A stretch of DNA of 35,779 nt from Thiorhodococcus minor (GCF_010820565.1 NZ_JAAIJQ010000058.1:1-35779); one strand, 5' to 3'. Counted from the stretch's first letter, positions 26,530-35,553 are shown. Notes: generated by a model not told the origin, from the sequence alone. Translations and numbers: made by a program.

Positions 26530-26979
26530 CGCTCGCATCGCTCGCAGCAGCCTGGCGCGGTTGTAACGCTGCACCAGGATGCAGGGTGCGTTGACGATGG
26601 CCCCATAGATCAGCATCACCACGCCGACCTCCCAGGGATTCCAAGCGAAGAAGCTGAGCGCCATCGCCCAGGTCAGCCAATGCGAGCACTCGGCCCGCGT
26701 GGTCTCGAGCGCGAAGCGCTGCAGATAGGCGGGATCCTGGCCCCCCAGGCGGCGTTTGGAGAAGCCGCCGGCGAAGAAGGCCCCGGCCTCGGGCAAGTGA
26801 TCCTTCCAGCGTCGAATCCCTGCGCGCTCGTAGACGCGACCCGAGGCCTCCCAGCCGTAGCAACGGCTGACCAGCGGCAGGCTCTCCAGGATACCCGCCG
26901 GCAAACGATGCGCCACATAGCCCGCGCCGAAATGGATGCCAAGCCAAATGGCCGCGTAGAGGCCGGCGATCGCTAACAC
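26470..26979 (-). CDS. CrtO-like glycosyl-carotenoid/lipid acyltransferase
   Basis: 169 residues from the GTG at 26979, close to the 165 residues of S. aureus CrtO. The family features I recall are visible: a TM start (LAIAGLYAAIWLGIHFGAG), the middle RRWKDHLPEAG and the conserved ETTRAECSHWLTW block. A second TM is followed by NAPCILVQRYNRARL near the C-terminus. CrtO adds a fatty acyl group to the sugar placed by CrtQ, and the neighbouring gene is CrtQ-like, so they likely act in sequence at the membrane. The frame is open upstream to an ATG at 27132, but those 51 residues are polar and look non-conserved. The coding ends of the two genes overlap by 60 bp. Confidence 0.8.
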   Translation of the reverse strand: MLAIAGLYAAIWLGIHFGAGYVAHRLPAGILESLPLVSRCYGWEASGRVYERAGIRRWKDHLPEAGAFFAGGFSKRRLGGQDPAYLQRFALETTRAECSHWLTWAMALSFFAWNPWEVGVVMLIYGAIVNAPCILVQRYNRARLLRAMRALARRAHRDGASLPANAVAH

Positions 26980-27245
26980 GTTGGGTGCTCTCGGTGGGTG
27001 TGCGACAAAGCGCGCAATCTTACCTCCAGCACGCGACCGCTGCAGGTCGGGCTTGGCGAGCTGGAACGACGGGGGCAGCGCAGGCTGGGCGCTCGGCGCA
27101 GGCATCGCGCGGCTCCGATCGGGGGCGAGCACGCCGACGGGCTTCGAAACGGCTTCATGAATTCGTCATCTTGGCGGCACCTGTCTGTCAACTTGAGTGC
27201 CTACCATAGGGCATAAGTGAAGCTGTTTCAGGAGCCTTTGCAGTG

Positions 27246-27599
27246 ATGACCATCGAGCACCGCTACTGCGCCCGCTATCCCACTGAGCTGGAAGTGCATA
27301 TCAGCTACCGCAAGCGGCGCTTCATCAGCGCGAAAGGGACCAATCTTTCCAACCATGGGATGTTTTTGCAGGTGCGCAATCTAACGCTGCCTACTGGAAC
27401 CATGGTGGATCTGGAGCTGCATGCGCTTGGACGCGGCTGGCTGATCCCCGCCGTCGTCGTTCATCGCGGCGCGACGGGGATCGGTGTCATGTTCAGGGAG
27501 CTGCAGGCCGAGCTGTTTCAGGGTTTGCCGCAGTTTCCCGAGCAGCCGGCCTTTCCGTCGGCCCAGGTCGTGAGCTCGATGCGGCAGATCTCAGCCTAG
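27246..27599 (+). CDS. PilZ-domain protein (probable c-di-GMP receptor)
   Basis: 117 residues, a single PilZ domain. The c-di-GMP motif is present as an Arg-rich N-terminus (HRYCARYP, in the place of RxxxR) and NLSNHGMF (the N/DxSxxG part). Beta strands follow (TMVDLELHAL, IPAVVVHRG). It would couple c-di-GMP to motility, exopolysaccharide or another output through partner proteins. AGGAG (27230-27234) is 11 nt before the ATG and 8 nt before an in-frame GTG at 27243, so the true start may be one codon earlier. A strong hairpin follows the stop. Convergent or divergent neighbours give no clue to its partner. Confidence 0.88.
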   Translation: MTIEHRYCARYPTELEVHISYRKRRFISAKGTNLSNHGMFLQVRNLTLPTGTMVDLELHALGRGWLIPAVVVHRGATGIGVMFRELQAELFQGLPQFPEQPAFPSAQVVSSMRQISA

Positions 27600-27615
27600 C
27601 ATGAGCCTGCGACAC

Positions 27616-27669
27616 TGGGAGTGTTGGCCTCCAGGTCAACACGTGTCGGCCTAGAGGCCGACACTCCCA
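27616..27669. terminator. Hairpin after the PilZ gene
   Basis: TGGGAGTGTTGGCCTC (27616-27631) pairs with GAGGCCGACACTCCCA (27654-27669), 15 of 16 positions plus one G-T wobble, over a 22-nt loop. It lies 17 bp past the PilZ stop. It has no T-run and may also be a REP-type repeat. Confidence 0.55.
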
Positions 27670-27798
27670 ACACTGAATGGCAGCCATCTCAACGCCGGGA
27701 TCCCGGCTCGGAGTGAAATGCAGGACCAGAGCGGACGGCATAGGGGGCTGCGCTCGCCCTGTTCTTCGCCGCATCGCGACGTCCCTGTCTTGCGCCGC

Positions 27799-27893
27799 TT
27801 GGGCCGACGTAGGAGGTCCAACAGAGCAGGCCGTTGTGAGGCTTCCTACGCTGGGCTTCGTCCCCTAGCCGCGCCTACGCGGCCCTTCTTCAC
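27799..27893. repeat. Dispersed intergenic repeat, copy 2
   Basis: Begins TTGGGCCGACGTAGGAGGTC and ends GGCCCTTCTTCAC, with CTGGGCTTCGTCCCCTAGCC inside. The order of blocks is the same as at 14966-15059, with about a quarter of the bases changed. The rest of 27600-27952 shows no gene apart from the hairpin at 27616-27669. Confidence 0.65.
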
Positions 27894-27952
27894 CCTCTTC
27901 GTCGCTTAATCTGGGCGAACGGCCAGCCTGCGAGCTCCTGGCGAAGCTGGGG

Positions 27953-28306
27953 TCAATCCCACTCGAACAGGACCCATTGCGGTATCGAGGTGTTCCTGGG
28001 CGATCTGTCCTGGGCGTCGATCAACCCGTCCCCGTTGAGGTCGTAGAGGTAGTAGGGCGGTCCCACCTGGGGCTGAATCCTGACCATGTAGAGCACGCCG
28101 CGCACGCGGTACTCGTAGATCAGCCGGTCGCCTTCCTCGACGATGGCGATCTCGGGCTCCACGGCCTCGCCAGTGACCGGCGATGGCTCCACCGTTGGGG
28201 CCTGCAAGAACCCTGCAGCACCGTCGTCCGTTTCGTCTTGTGCGCTGACGCCCCCGAGCGCTAGCGCTAGCGCCAGGGTCGTTGCGGTTAGGATTCTCTT
28301 GGGCAC
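27953..28306 (-). CDS. DUF2782 exported protein
   Basis: 117 residues from a GTG start at 28306 with GGTGA a few bases upstream. A signal peptide ends at VSAQ. The conserved DUF2782 core reads EYRVRGVLYMVRIQPQVGPP followed by YYLYDLNGDGLIDAQD, an EF-hand-like acidic loop that might bind calcium. The family is typical of gammaproteobacteria, where the gene often neighbours polA or other DNA-metabolism genes (recollection). Here it diverges from rep across a 202-bp gap. Function unknown. A TTG at 28327 is a less likely start. Confidence 0.82.
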   Translation of the reverse strand: MPKRILTATTLALALALGGVSAQDETDDGAAGFLQAPTVEPSPVTGEAVEPEIAIVEEGDRLIYEYRVRGVLYMVRIQPQVGPPYYLYDLNGDGLIDAQDRSPRNTSIPQWVLFEWD

Positions 28307-28508
28307 GAATTCACCATTGCGCGTCAAAGCTCAGATCCGAATGGTAGTATGAACGCCGGCGAAATGCTCGTCCAAGCGCCCCCGCTGGGGCATACTCCGC
28401 AGCTCGTTCCGGGCGCTCGGCCATGCCGCGCGGTCGATACCTACTCCTCAGAACCCTGACCTCGGCTCGGTCCTTGCGATCTCGCCCGAGGCCGCCCGCA
28501 GGACCCTC

Positions 28509-30515
28509 ATGCCTGGACTCAATTCGCGACAGCGCGAGGCGGTGCGCTACACCGCCGGCCCGCTCCTGGTGCTGGCCGGGGCCGGCTCGGGAAAGACCCG
28601 CGTCATCACGCGAAAGATTGCCTATCTCATCGAGGACAGAGGGCTGCAGCCGCGGCACATCTGCGCGGTGACCTTCACCAACAAGGCCGCGCGCGAGATG
28701 CGCGAGCGGGTCAGTCAAGCGTTCAAGCACGTCAACACGCGCGGCCTGCGGATCTCCACCTTCCACACCCTCGGCCTCGACATCCTGCGCCGCTCGCCCG
28801 AGCCCGCGGGCTTGCGTCGCGGCTTCTCGCTGTTGGATGCGCAAGATTCGGAAGCCCTCATCAAAGAGCACCTGCGGGGAACGACCGAGGCGGATGCCAT
28901 CGGCCCGTCGGCCGTCCAGCATCGCATCTCCCGCTGGAAGAACGACCTCATCGACCCGGCGACGGCGCTGAGCCGCGCGGAAGACGACTTCGAGGCCCGC
29001 TTGGCAGGGCTCTATGCGGACTACGAAAGGAGTCTGCGTGCCTACAACGCCGTGGATTTCGACGATCTCATCCTGGCGCCGGCTCGGCTGTTTCAGTCGC
29101 AGCCAGCGCTCTTGGAAGCCTGGCAGGAGCGCCTGCGCTATCTCCTCGTCGACGAATATCAAGACACCAATAGCGCCCAGTATGAGCTGGTGCGTTTGCT
29201 GACCGGCGCGCGCGGCGCCTTCACGGTGGTTGGCGACGACGACCAGTCCATCTATGCCTGGCGGGGCGCGCGGCCGGAGAATCTCGCGCGGCTCCAGGAG
29301 GACTACCCGGACCTGAAGGTCATCATGCTCGACCAGAACTATCGCTCGAGCGCGCGCATCCTGGGCCTCGCGAACACCCTGATCGCCAACAATCCGCACG
29401 TTTTCGAGAAGCGTCTGTGGAGTGAGCATGGGGACGGCGACATGCCCCGGGTCCTGCGCTGCTCCGACGAGGCCAACGAGGCCGAGCGCGTGGCCTCGGA
29501 GATCCTTCATCTCCACTTCGCCGAGAAGGTGCCGTTCGGCGAGGTCGCTGTCCTCTTTCGCGGCAACCATCAGGCAAGGCCCTTCGAGAAGGCCCTGCGC
29601 GAGCACAACATTCCCTATTTCCTGAGCGGCGGCACCTCCTTCTTCGCCCGAGCCGAGGTCAAGGACGCCATGGCCTACCTGCGGCTGCTGGCGAATCCCG
29701 AGGACGATGCCGCCTTTCTGCGGGTCGTCAACACCCCGCGCCGCGAGATCGGACCCACGACCCTAGAGCGTCTCGCCGACTACACGCGCGAGCAAGGCAT
29801 CAGCCTGCTTGCGGGCTGCGAAGATCCCGGGCTCGCCGAGCATCTGAGCGAGCGGCAGCGCGACCGCCTCGGCGCCTTTGTAGACATGATCCGCGAGCAC
29901 CGGCGTCGCACTGCTAATGACCCGGTCGGTGCCGTGCGGGCGCTCATCGAGACCATCGACTACTACGCATGGCTGCGCGAGCACGCCTCGAGCCAGCGTG
30001 TCGCCGAGCGCCGCTACGAGAATGTCGGAGACCTGCTCGACTGGCTCGGCAAGCTCCAAAAAGGCGATTTCCACGACAAGGCGCTCGCCGACATGGTCGG
30101 TCACCTGACCCTGATGGACGTGATGGAGCGTCAGGACGAGGAGGCGGGCGGCGATCGCGTCCACCTCATGACCCTGCACGCCGCCAAGGGGCTGGAATTT
30201 CCCCATGTCTTCCTCGTCGGCATGGAAGAAGAGCTGCTACCGCACCGCAGCAGCATCGAAGAAGACACCATCGAAGAAGAGCGCCGCCTCGCCTACGTCG
30301 GCATCACCCGGGCACAGCGCGCCCTGACCTTTACCCTGACCCGCCGCCGACGCCGCTACGGCGAGTGGATCCTCAGCGAGCCCAGCCGCTTCCTCGCCGA
30401 GCTCCCTCCGGACCAGCTCGACTGGGACGGCGAGCGCACCGATACGCCCGAAAGCCGCAAAGCCCGCGGCATGAGCCACCTGCATATGCTGAAAGGGATG
30501 CTGGAGGGCAACTGA
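28509..30515 (+). CDS. rep: ATP-dependent DNA helicase Rep
   Basis: 668 residues, against 673 for E. coli Rep. Superfamily 1A motifs in order: Q-motif LNSRQREAV, Walker A LAGAGSGKTRVIT (22-34), Ia TFTNKAAREMRERV, II VDEYQDTN, III VVGDDDQSIYAWRGA, IV LDQNYRSS, V LMTLHAAKGLEFPHVFLVG, VI EERRLAYVGITRAQ. Rep is a 3'-5' helicase that removes proteins ahead of the replisome and aids restart. The length and the absence of the long UvrD C-terminal tail support Rep. It is the only gene in its unit, followed 149 bp later by a tRNA gene. Confidence 0.95.
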   Translation: MPGLNSRQREAVRYTAGPLLVLAGAGSGKTRVITRKIAYLIEDRGLQPRHICAVTFTNKAAREMRERVSQAFKHVNTRGLRISTFHTLGLDILRRSPEPAGLRRGFSLLDAQDSEALIKEHLRGTTEADAIGPSAVQHRISRWKNDLIDPATALSRAEDDFEARLAGLYADYERSLRAYNAVDFDDLILAPARLFQSQPALLEAWQERLRYLLVDEYQDTNSAQYELVRLLTGARGAFTVVGDDDQSIYAWRGARPENLARLQEDYPDLKVIMLDQNYRSSARILGLANTLIANNPHVFEKRLWSEHGDGDMPRVLRCSDEANEAERVASEILHLHFAEKVPFGEVAVLFRGNHQARPFEKALREHNIPYFLSGGTSFFARAEVKDAMAYLRLLANPEDDAAFLRVVNTPRREIGPTTLERLADYTREQGISLLAGCEDPGLAEHLSERQRDRLGAFVDMIREHRRRTANDPVGAVRALIETIDYYAWLREHASSQRVAERRYENVGDLLDWLGKLQKGDFHDKALADMVGHLTLMDVMERQDEEAGGDRVHLMTLHAAKGLEFPHVFLVGMEEELLPHRSSIEEDTIEEERRLAYVGITRAQRALTFTLTRRRRRYGEWILSEPSRFLAELPPDQLDWDGERTDTPESRKARGMSHLHMLKGMLEGN

Positions 30516-30664
30516 GCCCAAGAGCGTCCGACGAGCGAAATCGGACTTTGACGAAGCGGCCTGGAGCGGCGATAATCCCGAAGCTAGGCCATGGAGTGCT
30601 ATTTCTTCGCTCTAAGGCCGCTCAGGCCGAGACATCCGCACTTCGGCCAACGCAAGTCACTCAA

Positions 30665-30741
30665 GCGCCTGTAGCTCAGCTGGATAGAGTACTGCCCTCC
30701 GAAGGCAGGGGTCACAGGTTCGAATCCTGTCAGGCGCGCCA
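30665..30741 (+). tRNA. tRNA-Arg (anticodon CCG)
   Basis: A 77-nt cloverleaf including CCA. Acceptor arms GCGCCTG/CAGGCGC, D-arm AGCTCAGCTGGATAGAG, anticodon arm CTGCC-CTCCGAA-GGCAG with anticodon CCG, variable loop GGTCA, T-arm CAGGTTCGAATCCTG, discriminator G then encoded CCA (30739-30741). It reads CGG arginine codons, which are frequent in this high-GC DNA. No attachment-site duplication was found within the window. Confidence 0.97.
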
Positions 30742-31239
30742 ATTCACTACGATGCTTTTCCTGTTGCCAGGCGACTTCCGAGAGCTCGTGTAACGAGCGC
30801 GAGCTGACCCCGTCGCCAGGCAAACGTCAGGTGGGAGCGCCGCCCCGGCGCGACGAGGCAGGCTCCAGTCGTCGCAGGGTGTCTCTCCCAAGAATCGAGG
30901 GCTGCCCCGACCGGACTTTGATCAAGCGGGTGCGTGTCGCTCTTCATCTGATATCCAAGCTCCTGGAGATCGCCCTATCCGGTTGTCTCGCCCGATTGGC
31001 GCTGAATTGGCCCAGCCCCTTTCGCGGCGGCCGCCAGGTTTGCGTCTGGCTCCCACGCTCCAGCGTGGGAGCAAGTGCCGACGCTCCAGCGTCGCGTCGC
31101 AGGCCACCGGGGCATCGGGAACGAGAAGGGCGCGGCTGGGCGTCCGCGCCAGCACCTGCGGATGGGGTGAATGCCGCACCGACCGATCACCAAGGCCGCT
31201 TTGATCGCCGCCCATCAGCCCCCTTTGGCGAGAAAGTCC
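30742..31239. other. Repeat-bearing gap between tRNA-Arg and the AAA/nuclease gene
   Basis: No coding frame I would support. It carries a GC-rich short palindrome near 30838-30852 (GCGCC/GGCGC arms), the tandem palindromes at 31049-31094, and an imperfect copy (30912-30929) of a motif also found at 30542-30559 before the tRNA gene. Confidence 0.5.
31049..31094. repeat. Two tandem palindromes sharing the CGCTCCAGCG core
   Basis: GCTCCCACGCT-CC-AGCGTGGGAGC (31049-31072, 11-bp perfect arms) is followed by CGACGCT-CC-AGCGTCG (31079-31094, 7-bp arms). Both have the same CC loop and GCT/AGC closing, which suggests one element family. Such palindromes recur between genes in Chromatiaceae from memory. 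Confidence 0.7.
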
Positions 31240-32787
31240 ATGGCCCGTCGCAAACTTCCCATCGGCATCCAGACGTTTCGGGAGATCCGCGAGGAGGGCT
31301 ACTACTACGTCGACAAGACGGCTTTCGCCTGGCGCTTGGCCGATAGCGGGAAGTACTACTTCCTATCGCGTCCCCGCCGCTTCGGCAAGTCGCTCTTTCT
31401 GGATACTCTCGCCGAGCTGTTTGCCGGCAGCGAGCCGCTTTTCCGCGGACTCTTCGTCCATGAGCGCTGGGATTGGAGCCGACGCGCACCTGTCATCCGG
31501 CTGAGCTTCGGTGGCGGCGTGGTGGGCTCGTCCGAGGACCTACGGGAGAAGATCGGCGAGCAGCTCCGCATCAACCAGGAGGCGCTCGGCATCGGTTGTA
31601 CCGAGCCGTCGACGAGCGGGTGCTTCGCCGAGCTGATCCGCAATGCCCACGCGCGCAGTGGCGAGCGGGCCGTGGTCTTGGTCGACGAGCACGACAAGCC
31701 CATCCTCGACAACCTCGCCGATCCCGATGTCGCGCGAGAGATTCGTGACGGGCTGCGCGATCTCTACTCAGTCATCAAGGATTCCGACGCCCACATCCGC
31801 TTCGCCTTCCTCACTGGAGTCAGCAAGTTCAGTAAGGTCAGCCTCTTCTCGGGACTGAACAACCTCAACGACATCACCGTCTCGCCGGACGACTCGGCGA
31901 TCTGCGGCTATACCGAGGACGACCTCGCCAGCGTCTTTGCGCCTGAGCTCGAGGGGCTGGACCGGCGCCAGATCCGCCACTGGTACAACGGCTACAACTG
32001 GACCGGCGAGTCGGTCTACAACCCCTTCGACGTCCTGCTGCTGTTCGATAAACGCCAGTTCCGCCCCTGGTGGTTCGAGACCGCGACACCGAGCTTTCTC
32101 ATCGATGTGTTGACAGAGCGCCAGGCCTGGCTGCCGGCACTGGGGCAATGGGAGACGGATGCGGCCTTGCTATCGCGCTTCGACGTTGGGCAGATAGCCA
32201 CCGAGGCCCTGCTGTTTCAGACCGGCTATCTGACCATCGACCGTGAGGAGCTGGTCGGCGGGACCTATTTCTATCGCTTGCGCTATCCCAACCAAGAGGT
32301 CTATCAGGCGCTCAATACGGCCCTCCTCGACGCCTGGACACCTCCTCAGACGGGTACGGCCATGCAGCGCCGCACGCTCTATCAGTGCCTGCAGTCCAAT
32401 GACTTTTCTGGGCTGGAGGCGCTGCTCCAAGGCCTGTTCGCGAGCATCCCTGTCGACTGGTATCGCAATAATCCCATTGCTCAGTACGAGGGCTACTACG
32501 CCAGCGTCTTCTACGCCTGCTTCGCCGCACTTGGCCTCGACCTCACGCCGGAGGAGACGAGCAACGCCGGCCGACTGGATCTCGCCATGCGCTTCAATGG
32601 CCAGATCTATCTCATCGAATTCAAGGTGGTCGAACTTACCCCGGAAGGGCGGGCGCTAGAGCAGATCAAGGAGCGCGGCTACGCAGACAAGTATCGCAAC
32701 AGCGACCAGCCGGTCTATCTGATCGGCGCGGAATTCAGCCGCGAGCGGCGGAGCTTGGTTGCGTTCGAGGTGGAGCGGCTGATCTGA
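31240..32787 (+). CDS. AAA-ATPase-like/PD-(D/E)XK nuclease-superfamily protein (DUF1703 type)
   Basis: 515 residues. The N-terminal AAA-ATPase-like domain begins LPIGIQTFREIREEGYYYVD and has the Walker-A-like SRPRRFGKSLFLDTL (about 43-57) and Walker-B-like VVLVDEHDKPILD. The C-terminal DUF1703 domain has the PD-(D/E)XK core D447...E460-F-K462. The family is very common in Chromatiaceae and Bacteroidetes and of unknown role; defence or mobile-element functions have been suggested. The start at 31240 gives the usual N-terminus; the frame is open to 31171. It stands alone after the tRNA-Arg gene, so it may have come in with a tRNA-targeted element (inference). Confidence 0.88.
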   Translation: MARRKLPIGIQTFREIREEGYYYVDKTAFAWRLADSGKYYFLSRPRRFGKSLFLDTLAELFAGSEPLFRGLFVHERWDWSRRAPVIRLSFGGGVVGSSEDLREKIGEQLRINQEALGIGCTEPSTSGCFAELIRNAHARSGERAVVLVDEHDKPILDNLADPDVAREIRDGLRDLYSVIKDSDAHIRFAFLTGVSKFSKVSLFSGLNNLNDITVSPDDSAICGYTEDDLASVFAPELEGLDRRQIRHWYNGYNWTGESVYNPFDVLLLFDKRQFRPWWFETATPSFLIDVLTERQAWLPALGQWETDAALLSRFDVGQIATEALLFQTGYLTIDREELVGGTYFYRLRYPNQEVYQALNTALLDAWTPPQTGTAMQRRTLYQCLQSNDFSGLEALLQGLFASIPVDWYRNNPIAQYEGYYASVFYACFAALGLDLTPEETSNAGRLDLAMRFNGQIYLIEFKVVELTPEGRALEQIKERGYADKYRNSDQPVYLIGAEFSRERRSLVAFEVERLI

Positions 32788-32860
32788 GGCGAGCGCCAAG
32801 CTCCCGGCGAAGCAACACCCGCTCGCGCCGATAAACTGGCTCCGATGGCTGCTTCTTCCC

Positions 32861-34111
32861 CTACCGCCAAATCCCACAGGTATCGATCACGATCTTCTCC
32901 TGCAACGTCTGACGGGAAACTTTTCGAAACCCGCGATGCGCCACCAAGCCGAGGACGATGTCGGCTTCATTTAAGGCAATATCCAGTCCACAAAGCCTGA
33001 CATTCGTATCTTGCAGGGCCGTCGGCAGGGAATCGACGTGCGGCTCTACCGCCAGCACGCGCCCGACCTGTGCCCGCCCAAGCTGCGCGGTAATGTACAG
33101 CGCCGGGCTCTCCCGCAAGTCATCGATATCCGGCTTATAGGTAAGCCCTAGGCAGGCGATCGTCGGGCTCTGAAACCGCGCTGCCTTCGCGCGCACCTTT
33201 GCCACCACTTGCTCAGGCTTGCCCGCATTGACCTCGCGTGCCATGCGAATCAGCCGTGCCTGCTCGGGCGCTGAATGCACGATGAACCAGGGATCGACAG
33301 CGATACAGTGCCCACCGACACCCGGGCCAGGGCGTAGCACATTGACCCGCGGATGCCGATTGGAGAGTTGAATCAGATCCCAGACGTCGACGCCGAGGTG
33401 ATCGCAAACCTGCGACAGCTCGTTGGCCAAGGCGATGTTCACATCCCGGAAGGTGTTCTCCGTCAGCTTGGCGAGCTCCGCCGTCCGGCTGTCGGTCTCC
33501 AAGACCTCTCCGGCTACGAAATGGCGGTAGAAATCCGCTGCAGCGGCCGTCGATGCCTCATCGATTCCGCCGACGATCCGATCATTGTCCACCAGCTCGC
33601 GAATGATCTGTCCAGGCAGCACCCGCTCAGGGCAATGCGCCACATGAACCGACTCAGGGACGTCGATCTCCTGGATTCCTCGTCTCGGTACGACGAGATC
33701 AGGCCGAGCATCCGCGATCCAGGCCGCAACCTTCTCCGTCGTGCCTACCGGACTGGTGGACTCCAATATCACTAGATTGCCGGCTGCCAGATAGGGCGCA
33801 ATGGCACGGGTCGCGTCCTCCACATAGCGCAGATCCGGCTCGAAATCGTCTTTGAAGGGAGTCGGGACCGCCAGGATAAAGATATCGGCCGCCGCTGGCT
33901 CGGTATGGGCTGTCAGACGACCGCTTTGAACGGCGGACTTGACCAGGATATCCAGTGCCGGCTCGCGAATATGGATGTGCCCTGCGTTGATCGTCTCCAC
34001 CACCTGCGGGCTGACATCGACCCCATGCACCTGAAAACCTTTGCTTGCGAGCAGACTGGCGGTCGGCAGGCCGATGTAGCCCAACCCCATGATGCAAAGT
34101 CTTTGATTCAC
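32861..34111 (-). CDS. wecC: UDP-N-acetyl-D-mannosamine dehydrogenase
   Basis: 416 residues, close to E. coli WecC (420). N-terminal Rossmann motif GLGYIGLP (NAD). Middle STSPVGTTEKVAAW and the conserved AHCPERVLPG, with KLTENTFRDVNIALANEL spanning the dimer helix. The catalytic Cys is in GPGVGGHCIAVDP, and the C-terminal domain has GLTYKPDIDDLRESPA. It oxidises UDP-ManNAc to UDP-ManNAcA with two NAD. It lies 12 bp downstream of wecB on the same strand, so the two steps are co-expressed. The product feeds enterobacterial-common-antigen-like or O-antigen polysaccharide. Confidence 0.95.
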   Translation of the reverse strand: MNQRLCIMGLGYIGLPTASLLASKGFQVHGVDVSPQVVETINAGHIHIREPALDILVKSAVQSGRLTAHTEPAAADIFILAVPTPFKDDFEPDLRYVEDATRAIAPYLAAGNLVILESTSPVGTTEKVAAWIADARPDLVVPRRGIQEIDVPESVHVAHCPERVLPGQIIRELVDNDRIVGGIDEASTAAAADFYRHFVAGEVLETDSRTAELAKLTENTFRDVNIALANELSQVCDHLGVDVWDLIQLSNRHPRVNVLRPGPGVGGHCIAVDPWFIVHSAPEQARLIRMAREVNAGKPEQVVAKVRAKAARFQSPTIACLGLTYKPDIDDLRESPALYITAQLGRAQVGRVLAVEPHVDSLPTALQDTNVRLCGLDIALNEADIVLGLVAHRGFRKVSRQTLQEKIVIDTCGIWR

Positions 34112-34123
34112 GTCAGAATGCTC

Positions 34124-35245
34124 CTACAAGGTCGCTGAGGTGAGCGCGCCCACAATTCTTCGTGCTGCTTGCCCGTCGCCGTAAGGATTATGAGCGCGCG
34201 ACATCGTCTCGTAAGCATCGGGATCATCAAGCAAGCGCGATGCTTCGCGCACGATTTTCGCGTCATCCGTGCCAACGAGTCGAACCGTTCCCGCCTCGAC
34301 CGCCTCCGGACGCTCGGTGGTCTCCCGCATGACCAAGACAGGTTTACCCAATGAGGGCGCCTCTTCCTGAACACCGCCGGAATCCGTAATCAAGAAGGTC
34401 GCTCGATCGATCAAGGCCACGAAGGGCAGATAGTCAAGCGGCCCGATCAGATGCACATTGTCCTTGCCCCCAAGCAAGCGGAGCACCGGATCCTGCACAT
34501 TCGGATTCAGGTGAACGGGATAGACGATCTGTACATCCTTCCGCTGTGCCAGCTCGGCCAACGCGCGGCAGATACGCTCGAATCCCTCACCAAAGTTCTC
34601 GCGCCGATGCCCCGTTACCAGAATCATCCGCCGACTGGGATCCAGAAAATCGAAATCACGCTCGATCTCATCCCTCAGTCGAGCGTCCTCGCGCAACCGG
34701 CCCACCACATTGAGCAAGGCGTCGATCACGGTATTGCCCGTCACCGTGATCTGCTCCGACCGGACACCCTCATGCATCAAGTTTTCGCGCGCGCCTTCCG
34801 TCGGCGCGAAATGCCACTCCGCGATGCTGCCAGTTAAGCGCCGATTCATCTCCTCCGGCCATGGCGCATAGATGTTGCCTGTGCGCAGACCGGCCTCGAC
34901 ATGCCCGACCGGAATCCGTTCATAAAAGGCCGCAAGAGATGCCGCGAAGGTCGTCGTCGTGTCGCCGTGAACCAGGACTAACTCAGGGCGCGTCTCGCGC
35001 AGAATGTCGCGCATGCCGGCAAGGACGCGCGACGTGATGTCCGTCAAGTCCTGTCCAGGCTGCATCAGATCGAGGTCGAATTCCGGCGTGATGCCAAACA
35101 GATTCAACACCTGATCCAGCATCTGACGATGCTGCGCCGTCACACAGACTTGGCTCTCGACCTCTGGGGCAGCCGCCAGCGCCTGGACGACGGGGGCCAT
35201 CTTGATGGCTTCCGGGCGCGTGCCAAAGACCGTCAATGTCTTCAT
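34124..35245 (-). CDS. wecB: UDP-N-acetylglucosamine 2-epimerase (non-hydrolysing)
   Basis: 373 residues, near E. coli WecB (376). It starts [18 protein letters not shown] as E. coli does. Further motifs are [57 protein letters not shown] and [20 protein letters not shown]. It interconverts UDP-GlcNAc and UDP-ManNAc in the cytosol. An ATG at 35257 is directly against the AAGGAG, so it is too close; the ATG at 35245 (12-nt spacing) fits the family start. First of the wecB-wecC pair. The small gene at 35338-35553 is 92 bp upstream on the same strand and may share the transcript. Confidence 0.95.
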   Translation of the reverse strand: MKTLTVFGTRPEAIKMAPVVQALAAAPEVESQVCVTAQHRQMLDQVLNLFGITPEFDLDLMQPGQDLTDITSRVLAGMRDILRETRPELVLVHGDTTTTFAASLAAFYERIPVGHVEAGLRTGNIYAPWPEEMNRRLTGSIAEWHFAPTEGARENLMHEGVRSEQITVTGNTVIDALLNVVGRLREDARLRDEIERDFDFLDPSRRMILVTGHRRENFGEGFERICRALAELAQRKDVQIVYPVHLNPNVQDPVLRLLGGKDNVHLIGPLDYLPFVALIDRATFLITDSGGVQEEAPSLGKPVLVMRETTERPEAVEAGTVRLVGTDDAKIVREASRLLDDPDAYETMSRAHNPYGDGQAARRIVGALTSATL

Positions 35246-35337
35246 AATCGAATCCATCTCCTTCTCACCTTTCAGAGGATCGAGCGCAAGGCCAGACCAA
35301 GTCCCCTACACCACCTCGTCCACTGACGGCCCCAGCT

Positions 35338-35553
35338 TCAGGAAAGCCTCAACGTAATCCTCAAACTCAAGTCCAACTCGTCAAATTCTTGCTCGATGGC
35401 CCGCGCCAACTCATTCATCGCGGAACTTGGCTCGACGCCCCGGATGGTCACGAAAGCCTCGCCCCCCAGGAAACGCGCCTCGGCAGTCAGCGCACGAAGA
35501 GAAAGGCGTTCCTGAAATTGACCAAGCATGGTGTCGAGAAGCTCATTCGCCAT
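35338..35553 (-). CDS. Small conserved-looking protein of unknown function
   Basis: 71 residues: MANELLDTMLGQFQERLSLR, then a region with FLGGEAFVTIRGVEP and an amphipathic helix ELARAIEQEFDELDL before a short strand. No signal peptide, Cys or known motif. A strong AGGAGG stands 6-7 nt before the ATG at 35553, which supports real translation. It is acidic and mixed alpha/beta. I do not recognise the family. It is upstream of wecB on the same strand, so co-transcription is possible. Confidence 0.65.
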   Translation of the reverse strand: MANELLDTMLGQFQERLSLRALTAEARFLGGEAFVTIRGVEPSSAMNELARAIEQEFDELDLSLRITLRLS

